Source of the DNA: Microbacterium festucae
Lineage (GTDB): Bacteria; Actinomycetota; Actinomycetes; Actinomycetales; Microbacteriaceae
NCBI RefSeq assembly: GCF_025421715.1
Contig: NZ_JAOEFC010000001.1
Span: 1,240,001 to 1,304,000, forward strand
Length of the DNA: 64,000 nucleotides
Reading direction: 5' to 3'
Of this stretch, positions 31,940 through 42,900 are shown one piece after another. Under the pieces are notes generated by a model that did not search any database, was not told where the DNA came from, and saw nothing but the letters and a program-made list of their open reading frames with translations. Every line of letters begins with the position of its first letter. The first letter of the stretch is position 1. The position numbers and the translations under genes were made by a program.

Positions 31940-33292
31940 TCACTCGACGGTGAAGCCCTGCTGGTTGCCGTAGTCGACGAGCTGGTCCTGCCAGGTCTGC
32001 AGGCCCGCGTTCAGGTCGGTGCCGTTCTTGTAGGCCTGACCCACCGTGTCGCCGAAGATGCTGTTGGCGTACACCTCGTAGGGCAGGTACTGCCAGCCGG
32101 TCGGCACGTTCTTGGCGGCGTCGACGAGAACCTCATTGATCTTCTGGCCGCCGAAGTACTCGGGGGCCGCGGCGAGGAACTCGGGCGACTCGAGGTCGGC
32201 CGTGGTGGCGGGGAAGCCGCCCGACTCGAGGAACACGGCGATGGAGGCCGGGTCGGAGTTGAGCCACTTGAGGAACGCGGCCGCCAGGGCCGGGTTCTTG
32301 CTCTGCTTGAGCACCACCTGACCGCCGCCGCCGTTCTCGGCGGTGACGGGGGTGCCGTCGTAGGTCGGCATCGGCGCGACGCGCCAGTCGCCCGCGGCGT
32401 CGGGAACCGACGACTGCAGCACACCCGGCATCCACGCGCCGGTCAGCAGCGTCGCGATCGTGCCGTCGCCCAGGCCCCGGTACCACTCGTCGCTCCAGCC
32501 GGGCACGGTGGAGAGCAGGTCGCCCTCGACCAGGCGGTTCCAGCTGTCGGCCCACTTCTTCGAGCCGGCGTCCTGCAGGTCGATCGACACGTTCGTGCCG
32601 TCGGCGGAGAACGGCTTGCCGCCGGCCTGCCAGATCATGCTCGTCGCGAAGCCGGCGTCGCCGGTGTCGGAGGTGATGTAGGCGTTGGGGTCTGCCGCGT
32701 GCAGCTTCTCGGCCGCGGCGACGTACTCGTCGTAGGTCGTGGGCACCTCGATGCCGTAGGTGTCGAAGACCGTCTTGTTGTAGAACATGGCCATGGGGCC
32801 GGAGTCCTGCGGCAGGCCGAAGATCTTCTCGCCCGAGGTCACCGCGCCCCAGGGGCCGGCGGTGTACTGGTCTTCGAGGTCGCCGAAGCCGTAGGGGGCG
32901 AGGTCGACGAGCGAGTCCGACAGCGCGAACTGGGGGATGGCGTAGTACTCGACCTGCGCGACGTCGGGCGCGCCGGAGCCGGCGGTGATGGCGTTCTGCA
33001 GCTTCGTGTACTCATCGGTGTTGGTGCCGGCGTTGACGAGGTTGACCGTCACGTTCGGGTACTGCTTCTCGAACGCGGCGACCTGCGCCTCGCCCGAGGG
33101 CGTCCAGCTCCAGTAGGTGATCTCGCCACCGGCTTCGAGAGCGGCGTCGAGCGCGTCGGCGCTGGCCTCGCCTCCGCCGGAGGTGCTGTCGCCCGACGAC
33201 GAGCAGCCCGCGAGGGCCAGCCCGAGGGTCAGCGCGGATGCGGTGGCCGCCAGCGCCAGGCGGGCGCCGCGCGATCGTGTGATCGTGGACAT
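31940..33292 (-). CDS. ABC transporter sugar-binding lipoprotein (galactoside-type operon)
   Basis: 450 residues, start chosen at the ATG 33292 preceded by AAAGGA; an ATG five codons upstream overlaps that ribosome site. Signal peptide MSTITRSRGARLALAATASA with lipobox LAGC (Cys at about 29) marks a lipoprotein. The mature part follows family-1 solute-binding proteins (ITYWSWTPSGEAQVAAFEKQ, GLPQDSGPMAMFYNKTVFD). It lies downstream of both permease genes, 52 bp after the MalG-type gene, and upstream of the GH35 gene. A beta-galactoside or galactan oligosaccharide is the probable ligand, judged only from neighbours. Confidence 0.9.
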   Translation of the reverse strand: MSTITRSRGARLALAATASALTLGLALAGCSSSGDSTSGGGEASADALDAALEAGGEITYWSWTPSGEAQVAAFEKQYPNVTVNLVNAGTNTDEYTKLQNAITAGSGAPDVAQVEYYAIPQFALSDSLVDLAPYGFGDLEDQYTAGPWGAVTSGEKIFGLPQDSGPMAMFYNKTVFDTYGIEVPTTYDEYVAAAEKLHAADPNAYITSDTGDAGFATSMIWQAGGKPFSADGTNVSIDLQDAGSKKWADSWNRLVEGDLLSTVPGWSDEWYRGLGDGTIATLLTGAWMPGVLQSSVPDAAGDWRVAPMPTYDGTPVTAENGGGGQVVLKQSKNPALAAAFLKWLNSDPASIAVFLESGGFPATTADLESPEFLAAAPEYFGGQKINEVLVDAAKNVPTGWQYLPYEVYANSIFGDTVGQAYKNGTDLNAGLQTWQDQLVDYGNQQGFTVE

Positions 33293-33344
33293 CGGTGTTC
33301 CTTTCACTTCATTGTTTTCGGTACTGCGGGAGGGTGCGGGGGCG

Positions 33345-34262
33345 TCACTGCTTGACGCTTCCGGCGCTGAGGCCGGACTGCCAGTAGCGCTGGAGGATGA
33401 GGAACACCGCGACGATCGGGATGATCGTCAGCAGCGATCCGGTGATGACGAGGTTGTAGATCGGCTGCGCGGCGACGCCGCTGGCCTGCGCGCTCCACTG
33501 GCTGAGGCCCACCGTCAGCGGGTACCAGGTGGGCTCGCTCAGCATGATCAGGGGGAGGAAGTAGTTGTTCCAGGTCGCCACGATCGCGAACAGCAGCACC
33601 GTCACGATGCCCGGCGCCAGCAGGCGCAGCGAGATGGTGAAGAAGGTGCGGAACTCGCCCGACCCGTCGACGCGCGCCGCTTCGAGCAGCTCGGTGGGAA
33701 CGGCATCCACGGCGTAGGTCCAGATGAGGTAGAGCCCGAACGGGCTGATCAGCGACGGCAGGATGACGGCCCACGGGGTGTTGGTGAGTCCGAGCTGGCT
33801 GAACATGAGGAAGGTCGGCACCGCCAGCGCGGTGCCCGGGATGGCGATCGCGCCCAGCACGACGGCGAACACCGCGCGCCGGCCGGGGAAGTTGTACTTG
33901 GCCATGCCGTAGCCGGCGACGGTGGCCAGCAGCGTCGCCCCACCGGCGCCGACGATCACGTAGAGCAGGGTGTTGCCGAACCACTGCAGGAAGATGCCGT
34001 CGCGGTAGGTGAGGGTGTCGACGATGTTCTGCCACAGGTTGAAGTCGGAGCCGAACCACAGTCCGAAGCTCGAGAACAGGTCGGCCTGGTCTTTGGTGGC
34101 GTTGAACAGCAGCCACAGCAGCGGCACGATCGAGTAGATGACGAACAGCGCCATCACGATGGTGAGCACGATCGATTTGCGCTGGCGCGGCGGGGTGCGG
34201 CGCACGTAGGCGGGGCGGTACCGACGGGCGGGGCGGGCGGGGGTGAGGGTGTCGGTCGCCAT
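33345..34262 (-). CDS. ABC sugar transporter permease (MalG type)
   Basis: 305 residues with about six membrane spans. The EAA loop reads EAARVDGSGEFRTFFTISLR and the C-terminus QRYWQSGLSAGSVKQ is typical of MalG-type subunits. The start lies 1 bp after the stop of the MalF-type gene, so translation is coupled. It works with the 34264 product and the lipoprotein at 31940. Confidence 0.92.
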   Translation of the reverse strand: MATDTLTPARPARRYRPAYVRRTPPRQRKSIVLTIVMALFVIYSIVPLLWLLFNATKDQADLFSSFGLWFGSDFNLWQNIVDTLTYRDGIFLQWFGNTLLYVIVGAGGATLLATVAGYGMAKYNFPGRRAVFAVVLGAIAIPGTALAVPTFLMFSQLGLTNTPWAVILPSLISPFGLYLIWTYAVDAVPTELLEAARVDGSGEFRTFFTISLRLLAPGIVTVLLFAIVATWNNYFLPLIMLSEPTWYPLTVGLSQWSAQASGVAAQPIYNLVITGSLLTIIPIVAVFLILQRYWQSGLSAGSVKQ

Positions 34263-34263
34263 C

Positions 34264-35196
34264 TCAGCGCACCTCCTGGCGCGAGCCCCGCAGTTGCACG
34301 ATGTAGGCGATGGTGGCGGTGATGACGCCCATGACGATCGCGACCGTGGCGGAGTAGTTGAACTGCTGTCCGGCGAAGGACAGGTTGTAGGCGTACATGT
34401 TCGGGGTGAAGTAGCTGCTGATGACGTTGGGGGCGAGGTTCTTCAGCAGGTTCGGCTCGTTGAACAGCTGGAAGCTGCCGATGATCGAGAAGATCGTCGC
34501 GATCACGATCGAGCCGCGCAGCGCGGGCAGCTTGATGCCGGAGATGATGCGGAACTGCCCGGCGCCGTCGATCTCGGCGGCCTCGTAGAGCTCGCCCGGG
34601 ATCACCTTCAGCGCCGCGTAGAAGATGAGCATGTTGTAGCCCATGAACTCCCACGTGACGATGTTGCCGATCGAGGCGAGGATCCACTCCGACGAGAACG
34701 GCTGCAGCAGGTCGGCGCCCAGGAAGCTGTTGATCGACCCGGTGAGGCCGAACTGGTTGCCGTACATGAAGCCCCAGATGAGGGCGGCGACCACGCCCGG
34801 CACGGCGTAGGGCAGGAAGATCGAGATGCGGAAGAACGCCGATCCGTGCAGCCGGGCGCTGTCGATGGCCAGCGCCGCGCACAGCGACAGGACGAGCATG
34901 ATCGGCACCTGCACGACCAGGAACAGCGTGACCCGGCCCAGCGACTCCCAGAACTTCGGGTCCTGGAACAGCTGGGCGTAGTTGGCGAAGCCCGTGAACG
35001 CGGTGCCGCCCACCAGCTGCTGGCGGAACAGGGTGAGGATCAGCGCGTAGACCACGGGGGCCACGAGCACCGCGAGGAACACGACCATGAACGGGGCGAC
35101 GAACGCCCAACCGCGCCAGTCGCGTCGCGCGCGACGGTGCGGAGATCGGCGGGGGGATGCCGGGGGTGCTGACGCGAGTGCTGACGCCGTCGTCAT
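34264..35196 (-). CDS. ABC sugar transporter permease (MalF type)
   Basis: 310 residues from the ATG at 35196, which follows the ribosome site AAGGACGGAA; the longer frame begins inside the operator region. About six membrane spans; the EAA loop is EAAEIDGAGQFRIISGIKLP. It is the first gene of the importer/GH35 operon, and two operator copies for the divergent LacI regulator lie 29-82 bp upstream. Confidence 0.92.
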   Translation of the reverse strand: MTTASALASAPPASPRRSPHRRARRDWRGWAFVAPFMVVFLAVLVAPVVYALILTLFRQQLVGGTAFTGFANYAQLFQDPKFWESLGRVTLFLVVQVPIMLVLSLCAALAIDSARLHGSAFFRISIFLPYAVPGVVAALIWGFMYGNQFGLTGSINSFLGADLLQPFSSEWILASIGNIVTWEFMGYNMLIFYAALKVIPGELYEAAEIDGAGQFRIISGIKLPALRGSIVIATIFSIIGSFQLFNEPNLLKNLAPNVISSYFTPNMYAYNLSFAGQQFNYSATVAIVMGVITATIAYIVQLRGSRQEVR

Positions 35197-35224
35197 GGTT
35201 CCGTCCTTCGTTGACCGGGATGCG

Positions 35225-35278
35225 CATGTTTGCGTAACCATACTGCGATCGGGAGCCTAGCATGTTTGCGCAACCATG
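35225..35278. promoter_or_regulatory. Two LacI operators between the importer operon and its regulator
   Basis: CATGTTTGCGTAACCATA (35225-35242) and CATGTTTGCGCAACCATG (35261-35278), centres 36 bp apart. The second has the palindromic core TTGCGCAA. They lie between the divergent importer operon and the lacI-type gene at 35349, so both directions can be controlled. Confidence 0.7.
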
Positions 35279-35348
35279 CACCAGGCTGGTTCACTGGGGG
35301 TCAGCAGGCGCTTCGACTGAGAGAGTCGGGGCCGCGGAGAGGAGCCAC

Positions 35349-36389
35349 GTGTCGGCAACGGATGCAGCCGTCGTGCCGGCCCGACGTGCGCCCTCGATGG
35401 CCGACGTCGCCCGCCACGCGGGCGTCTCGGCGCAGACGGTGTCGCGGGTGGCCAACGGGCTCGCCAACGTCGACGACGCGACCCGCGAGAAGGTGCTCGT
35501 CTCGATGCGGGCGCTGGGCTACCGCACCAACAGTGCCGCCCGCGCGCTGAAGATGGGCCGCTTCGACACGATCGGCGTCATCATGTTCACCCTCGAGACC
35601 CTCGGCAACGTGCGCACGCTCGACGCCATCGCCTCGGCGGCGGCGCCCGCCGGTTACTCGGTGACTCTCATGTCCGTGCCCGACCCCACCATGGGCGCGG
35701 TCTCGGGCGCCTACCAGCGGCTGAGTCGCCAGGCCGTCGACGGGGTGATCATCATCTTCGAGGCGTCGCTGCTGGACCGCATGGAGATCTCGCTGCCGCC
35801 CGGGCTGCCGGTCGTGGTGATCGACTCCAACGCCGGGTCGGGCTACACCGTCATCGACACCGACCAGGCCCAGGGCGCCCGCATCGCCACCGAGCACCTG
35901 CTCGGGCTCGGACACCCGCAGGTCTGGCACATCGCCGGCCCTGCGTCGTCGTTCTCGGCCGGCCACCGCGCCGAGTCGTGGCGGGCGACGCTGCGCACGG
36001 CGGGCATCACGCCCCCGCCGATCGTGCACGGCGACTGGACCACCGAGTCGGGGTATCGCATCGGGCTCGAGCTGGGCGCCCGCCCCGAGGTGACGGCGAT
36101 CTTCGCCGCCAACGACCAGATGGCCCTGGGCGCCATGCGCGCCCTGCATGAGCTCGGGCGCGACATCCCGGGCGACGTCAGCGTCGTCGGCTTCGACGAC
36201 ATGGACGAATCGCGCGCGTTCTGGCCGCCGCTGACGACGGTGCACCAGAGCTTCCGCACCGTCGGACGCCTGGCGATGGAGAAGCTGCTCGCCCAGATCG
36301 ACGATCCCGGTGCCCCCGCGGAGACGACGTTCATCCCGACCGAACTCGTCGCCCGCGAGAGCACCGGACCGTACCGCGAACCCCGCTGA
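35349..36389 (+). CDS. LacI-family repressor of the GH35/importer operon
   Basis: 346 residues from the GTG at 35349, preceded by AGAGGAG. The frame is open to an ATG at 35262, but that lies inside an operator copy and lacks a ribosome site. The helix-turn-helix reads MADVARHAGVSAQTVSRVAN (residues 17-36), followed by a ligand-binding domain ending VGFDDMDESRAFWPPLTTVH. It is 60% or so alike by eye to the GalR-like protein at 40115 in several blocks (for example FAANDQMALGAMRALHELGR), which suggests that both sense galactose-related sugars. It probably represses the importer and GH35 genes. Confidence 0.9.
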   Translation: MSATDAAVVPARRAPSMADVARHAGVSAQTVSRVANGLANVDDATREKVLVSMRALGYRTNSAARALKMGRFDTIGVIMFTLETLGNVRTLDAIASAAAPAGYSVTLMSVPDPTMGAVSGAYQRLSRQAVDGVIIIFEASLLDRMEISLPPGLPVVVIDSNAGSGYTVIDTDQAQGARIATEHLLGLGHPQVWHIAGPASSFSAGHRAESWRATLRTAGITPPPIVHGDWTTESGYRIGLELGARPEVTAIFAANDQMALGAMRALHELGRDIPGDVSVVGFDDMDESRAFWPPLTTVHQSFRTVGRLAMEKLLAQIDDPGAPAETTFIPTELVARESTGPYREPR

Positions 36390-36421
36390 CGGGCGTGCCG
36401 CGGCCGGCTCGCGCCGGCGGG

Positions 36422-38805
<2,384 letters not shown>

Positions 38806-38809
<4 letters not shown>

Positions 38810-39966
38810 AGGGTCACTCCTTCGATGGCGGCGCGCAGCTTCTCCGCTGCGGTCTCGGGCGGGACGTCGCCGATCCAGGCGCCCATGGCGGACTCCGACC
38901 CGGCGAGGAACTTGAGCTTGTCGGCGGCGCGGCGCGGGCTCGTCAGCTGCAGGTTGAGGCGCACCGTGTCGCGGCCGACGTGCACCGGCGCCTGGTGCCA
39001 GGCGGCGATGTAGGGCGTCTCGCTGTCGTAGAGGGCGTCGACGCCGCGCAGCAGCCGCAGGTAGAGCGGGGCGAGCTCGTCGCGCTCGGCTTCGGTGAGC
39101 CCGGCGAAGTCGGGCACGTGGCGGTGGGGGAGCAGGTGCACCTCGAGCGGCCAGCGGGCCGCAAACGGCACGAACGCCGTCCAGTGCTCGCCGCGCAGCA
39201 GCACGCGGGGGCCCGCCTGCTCGAACTCGAGGATGTGCTGGAACAGATCGGGCGCGGTGCGGTCGATGGCATCCAGCAGCCGCTGGGTGCGCGGGGTGAT
39301 GTAGGGGTAGGAGTAGATCTGGCCGTGCGGGTGGTGGAGCGTGACGCCGATGGCCTCGCCGCGATTCTCGAACGGGAACACCTGCTGCACACCCGGCAGC
39401 GCCGACAGCGCCGCGGTGCGGTCGGCCCACGCCTCGATCACGGTGCGGGCGCGCGTGACCGACTGGGTGCCGAACGACCCGGCGCGCTCGGGCGAGAAGC
39501 ACACGACCTCGCAGCGGCCGACGCTCGTGCGGGTGCGGCCGAGACCCAGGGCGGCGAGATCGTCGAGCCCGCGCGGGGCGTCGCTGGCCTCGGGCGCGTC
39601 GCCGGTGGCCTCGGCCAGCGCCGGGCCGAACGACGGCGACTTGTTCTCGAACACCGCGACGTCGTAGGTCGACGGGATCTCCGACGGGTTCGTCGGCGTC
39701 TGCGGGGCGAGCGGGTCGAGCTCGGGCGGGGGCAGGAACGCCCGGTTCTGGCGGGCCGCGGCGACCGAGACCCAGTCGCCGGTGAGCACGTCCTGGCGCA
39801 TCGAGGCCGTCGCCGGCCGCGGGCCGAGCTCGCGCGTGTCCACGGCGCGCTCGGCGCCCAGGGTGGTGTCGGGGTCGTCGAAGTAGATCAGTTCGCGGCC
39901 GTCGGCCAGCCGGGTGCTCCGCTTGACGACGCCTGCGCCGAGTGTCTGTGCGCTCAACTCCTGCAT
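38806..39966 (-). CDS. galT: Galactose-1-phosphate uridylyltransferase
   Basis: 386 residues from the ATG at 39966. The active-site HPH motif lies in TLHHPHGQIYSYPY with the uridylated His214; FENRGEAIGVT and VHLLPHRHVPDFAGL are further conserved blocks. It exchanges UMP between UDP-glucose and galactose-1-phosphate. No Shine-Dalgarno sequence precedes the ATG and the predicted transcription start is only about 6 bases upstream, so the message is probably leaderless or nearly so. Longer in-frame starts would place the promoter inside the gene and are rejected. galK follows with overlapping codons. Confidence 0.93.
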
Positions 39967-40011
39967 GTTCACGTCAACATGGTACGTGGGAGGCGTGTTA
40001 TCGTCAACATG
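39964..40011 (-). promoter_or_regulatory. galT promoter overlapped by two GalR operators
   Basis: On the minus strand TTGACG (40007-40002), a 17-bp spacer and TACCAT (39984-39979) form a promoter. Operator 1, CATGTTCACGTCAACATG (39964-39981), covers the -10 box, the start region and the galT ATG itself. Operator 2 (39994-40011, GTGTTATCGTCAACATG core) covers the -35 box. Both match the perfect site TGTTGACGTCAACA found at galE. Confidence 0.7.
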
Positions 40012-40114
40012 ACGCAGATTGCGGGAGTTTCGCGGGCGGGTCGCCTGTGGGATCCGGGTCATCGGGTCGCGGCGGAACCGCCGGCGGACAAGGGCGGGTG
40101 CGGAAGGGACGAGG

Positions 40115-41083
40115 ATGCAGCGACGAGTGTCGATGGCGGACGTCGCCGCGGCGGCGGGAGTGTCGGGGCAGACCGTCTCGCGCGTGGTCAACGACAGCCC
40201 GCGCGTCGATCCGGCCACCCGGCAGCGCGTCGAGCAGGCCATGTCCGACCTCGGCTACCGCCCGCACCGTGCCGCCCGCGCCCTGCGCACCGGCCGCACC
40301 GAGACGATCGGGCTCATCGTCGCGACCCTCGCGAGCGTCGGCAACTCGCGCATGCTGCAGGCGATCGCCGACGCGGCATCCGATCGGGGATACGCCCTGA
40401 CCGTCGTGACGGCGACGGGGGCGGATGCCGTCGCCCAGGGCTTCGTGCGGCTGCACGACCAGGGCGTCGACGGCGCGATCGTGCTGAACGAGGCCACCGC
40501 CGCCGCCCGCGGTGTCGAGGCGCCCGCAGGACTGGCGCTCGTGGTCGTCGACTCGCCGCCCGACGACCGGTACACCGTCGTGCAGACCGACCACGTCGCC
40601 GGCGCGCGCGCGGCCACCGCGCACCTGCTCGAGCGCGGCGCCGACACGGTGTGGCACCTCGCCGGGCCCGAGGGCTCGTACGCGGCCGCCGAACGCGAGC
40701 AGGGCTGGCGCGCTCAGCTGGCCGCGGCGGGCATCGCCGCGCCGCCGCTGCTGCGCGGCGACTGGACCGCGGCCTCGGGCCACGCCGCCGTCGCAGCGCT
40801 GCCGGCGACGGCGACCGCGCTGTTCGCCGCCAACGACCAGATGGCCCTCGGCGCGCTGCGCGCCCTCGCTGACGCGGGCCGGGCCGTTCCCGACGGCGTG
40901 GCCGTCATCGGCTTCGACGACGTCGCCGACGCGGCCGAGTACCGCCCGCCGCTCACGACCGTCCGACAGGACTTCGACGCCCTCGGCGCCGCCGCCGTCG
41001 ACGCCCTCGTCGCCGCGATCGAGGGGAACACCCCCGCCAGCCGCACGATCCCGACCCAGCTGGTCGTCCGCGCCTCTTCTTGA
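40115..41083 (+). CDS. GalR-like LacI-family repressor of the gal genes
   Basis: 322 residues from the ATG at 40115, preceded by GGAAGGGACGAGG. The helix-turn-helix reads SMADVAAAAGVSGQTVSRVV and the sensor domain ends VIGFDDVADAAEYRPPLTTV. It is divergent from galT-galK; palindromic sites of the form TGTTGACGTCAACA lie on the galT promoter (two) and at galE (one), which together define its likely regulon. The effector should be galactose or a phosphorylated derivative; that is inference from linkage. Confidence 0.88.
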   Translation: MQRRVSMADVAAAAGVSGQTVSRVVNDSPRVDPATRQRVEQAMSDLGYRPHRAARALRTGRTETIGLIVATLASVGNSRMLQAIADAASDRGYALTVVTATGADAVAQGFVRLHDQGVDGAIVLNEATAAARGVEAPAGLALVVVDSPPDDRYTVVQTDHVAGARAATAHLLERGADTVWHLAGPEGSYAAAEREQGWRAQLAAAGIAAPPLLRGDWTAASGHAAVAALPATATALFAANDQMALGALRALADAGRAVPDGVAVIGFDDVADAAEYRPPLTTVRQDFDALGAAAVDALVAAIEGNTPASRTIPTQLVVRASS

Positions 41084-41140
41084 GGGTGGGCGGTTGGGGC
41101 GTTTGGCGCTAGGGGCTTGGTGCTTGGTGCCTGGGGGTGC

Positions 41141-41224
41141 GCCGAGTGCACGACTTCGCGGCGAGTGGACGGGGTGCGACGCGTGAGGAGGGCGTGCGCT
41201 CGGCGGTAGGCCGTGCACTCGGCG
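41141..41224. repeat. Nested palindromic element, copy 6
   Basis: GCCGAGTGCACGA, GGCGAGTGGACGG, a GTGCGACGC-type spacer, CGTGCGCTCGGCGG and CCGTGCACTCGGCG. Confidence 0.88.
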
Positions 41225-41336
41225 GAGGGGGCCGAGCGTGAGGGGCGGCGAGGTGCGCTGGGGCGGGGATGCGTGGCATCCGGAGGTCGAACTCGAGGGC
41301 TGGATGCCGGTCGGGGCGGTGCGGTGAGGTGCGGGC

Positions 41337-41420
41337 GCCGAGCGCACGGCTTGGCTCCGAATGCACGGGGTGTTACGGGTGCGGAGGTGGTGCATCCGGC
41401 GGTACGTCGTGCACTCGGCG
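41337..41420. repeat. Nested palindromic element, copy 7
   Basis: GCCGAGCGCACGG, TCCGAATGCACGG, spacer with GGGTGCGGAGG, then GTGCATCCGGCGG and CGTGCACTCGGCG. The inner halves have diverged, with matching changes at some positions (TCCGAATGCA against TGCATCCGGC). Confidence 0.85.
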
Positions 41421-41546
41421 GAGGGGGGGGCTGGGTGCGGAGGGCGGGGGCCCGGGAGCGCGGTGGCGTGTTGGGAGAGGGAGGGGTGGCATCCGGGGAT
41501 GGGGGCGAGCACCGGATGCGGGAGGGGTGGTTCGGTCGGTCGGCGC

Positions 41547-41630
41547 GCCGAGTGCACGACGTTGCGCCGAGTGCACGGCCTCTGACGCGCGGGTAGGTGG
41601 TTCACGCGGCGGGAAGTCGTGCGCTCGGCG
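41547..41630. repeat. Nested palindromic element, copy 8
   Basis: GCCGAGTGCACGA, GCCGAGTGCACGG, spacer with GACGCGCGGGTAG, then GGTTCACGCGGCGGG and CGTGCGCTCGGCG. Confidence 0.85.
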
Positions 41631-41665
41631 GGGGAGGTGGCGCGGGCGAGCACGCGGGCGGGCGG

Positions 41666-41768
41666 GCGCGCGAAAGGCGACGGGGAGCGCGAGGGCGCGC
41701 GAGAGGCGACGGGCGCGCGAGAGGCGACGCGGACGCGGGCGCGCGAGAGGCGACGGGGAGCGCGAGGG
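41666..41768. repeat. Imperfect tandem repeat before the galE stop
   Basis: Four units sharing GCGCGAGAGGCGAC (the first with AAA for AGA), spaced 18-29 bp and partly separated by GGGGAGCGCGAGG. Non-coding. Confidence 0.75.
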
Positions 41769-41821
41769 CCCCGACGAGCGCGCGAGACCCTGCGAGACCG
41801 CGCGAGGCCCTGCGGCGGGGG

Positions 41822-42799
41822 TCAGCGGGCGGCGCGGCGGGCCTCCCAGCCCGAGCTGACCATCTCGTCGACGGTGTAGCGGTTGCGCCAGTCGAGGTCG
41901 CGGGCGGCGAGCTCGCCGGTGGCGACGATGCGGTCGGGGTCGCCGGGGCGGCGCGGACCGATGCGGGGCGTGAAGTCGATGCCGGTGACGCGGGCCATCG
42001 CATCCATGATCTGCTTCACCGACAGGCCGTTCTGCGAGCCCAGGTTGTAGGCCGGCTCGATCGGCTCGCCGCCGGCGAGGCGCTGCGCGGCGACGACGTG
42101 CGCCGCGGCGATGTCGGCCACGTGCACGTAGTCGCGCACGTTGGTGCCGTCTTCGGTGTCGTAGTCGTCGCCGTTGATCTGGGGCGTCTCGCCGGCCAGC
42201 AGCTTCTCGAAGACGATCGGGAAGAGGTTGTGGGGGCTGGTGTCGTAGACGGTGGGGTCGCCCGACCCGACGACGTTGAAGTAGCGCAGCGACGTGTGGC
42301 GGAGGGGGTGATCGGATGCCGCGGTCGCGATGCCCTGATCGCGTAGCAGCCACTCGCCGATGAGCTTCGACTCGCCGTAGGGCGACGTGGGGCGCTTGGG
42401 GAGGTCTTCGACCACGAGCGGCACATCGGGCGTGCCGAAGACGGCGGCGCTGGAGGAGAACACGATGTTGTGCACGCCCGCGTCGGCCATCGCCGCCAGC
42501 ACGATGCGGGTGGCGTCGACGTTCTGCTCGTAGGTGTGCAGCGGGCGCTGCACCGAGACCCCGGCGTACTTGAAGCCGGCGACGTGGATGACGCCCTCGA
42601 CGTCGTGCTCGCGCATCGCGGCGGCGAGCAGCTCGCGGTCGAGGATCGTGCCCTGCACGAAGGGGATGCCGTCGGGCACGAACGACGCGTGCCCGCTGGA
42701 GAGGTCGTCGACGACGACGGGGGCGATGCCCGCCGCGGCCAATGCGCGCACCACGTGCGCCCCGATGTATCCCGCCCCGCCCGTGACCAGCCAGCTCAC
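41822..42799 (-). CDS. galE: UDP-glucose 4-epimerase
   Basis: 325 residues from the GTG at 42799, which has the ribosome site GGAGAGGA (42814-42807) 7 bases upstream. An ATG 21 bases further upstream (42820) is in frame but overlaps the operator and has no ribosome site. The N-terminus reads SWLVTGGAGYIGAHVVRAL with the NAD-binding GxxGxxG; the catalytic Tyr141-x3-Lys145 lies in PYGESKLIGEWLL; the NVRDYVHVADIAAAH and RRPGDPDRIVA segments are typical of GalE. It interconverts UDP-galactose and UDP-glucose, completing the Leloir pathway. It is unlinked to galTK by transcription but shares their operator. Confidence 0.93.
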   Translation of the reverse strand: MSWLVTGGAGYIGAHVVRALAAAGIAPVVVDDLSSGHASFVPDGIPFVQGTILDRELLAAAMREHDVEGVIHVAGFKYAGVSVQRPLHTYEQNVDATRIVLAAMADAGVHNIVFSSSAAVFGTPDVPLVVEDLPKRPTSPYGESKLIGEWLLRDQGIATAASDHPLRHTSLRYFNVVGSGDPTVYDTSPHNLFPIVFEKLLAGETPQINGDDYDTEDGTNVRDYVHVADIAAAHVVAAQRLAGGEPIEPAYNLGSQNGLSVKQIMDAMARVTGIDFTPRIGPRRPGDPDRIVATGELAARDLDWRNRYTVDEMVSSGWEARRAAR

Positions 42800-42819
42800 C
42801 GTGTCGTCCTCTCCGGGCA

Positions 42820-42833
42820 TGTTGACGTCAACA
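42820..42833 (-). promoter_or_regulatory. Perfect GalR-like operator in front of galE
   Basis: TGTTGACGTCAACA, an exact 14-bp palindrome, 21 bp upstream of the chosen GTG start. On the minus strand a TAGCAT (-10-like) lies about 15 bp further upstream (near 42852), which places the operator just after the expected transcription start. Confidence 0.75.
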
Positions 42834-42900
42834 CGCCTCGTGTTCCGATGCTACCAGTCTGTCGCATCGCGATGTCGGCCGACCCCGGCGCCCGCCCCCG

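Larger units (their letters stand above)
41084..41821. repeat. 738-bp gene-free region with three nested palindromic elements and a tandem repeat
   Basis: Element copies 6 (41141-41224), 7 (41337-41420) and 8 (41547-41630) occur here. From about 41666 to 41768 there are four units with core GCGCGAGAGGCGAC in a GCG-rich background. No gene is supported; the long frames across it are Arg/Gly-rich and have no ribosome sites. The region separates the convergent galR-like and galE genes. Confidence 0.85.

Noticed and set aside
35262..35348. Earlier ATG start of the LacI gene
   Set aside because: Lies inside an operator copy without a ribosome site; GTG 35349 follows AGAGGAG and gives the normal N-terminus.
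39967..40242. Upstream extension of galT by 92 codons
   Set aside because: Would run through the promoter, both operators and the start of the divergent regulator gene.
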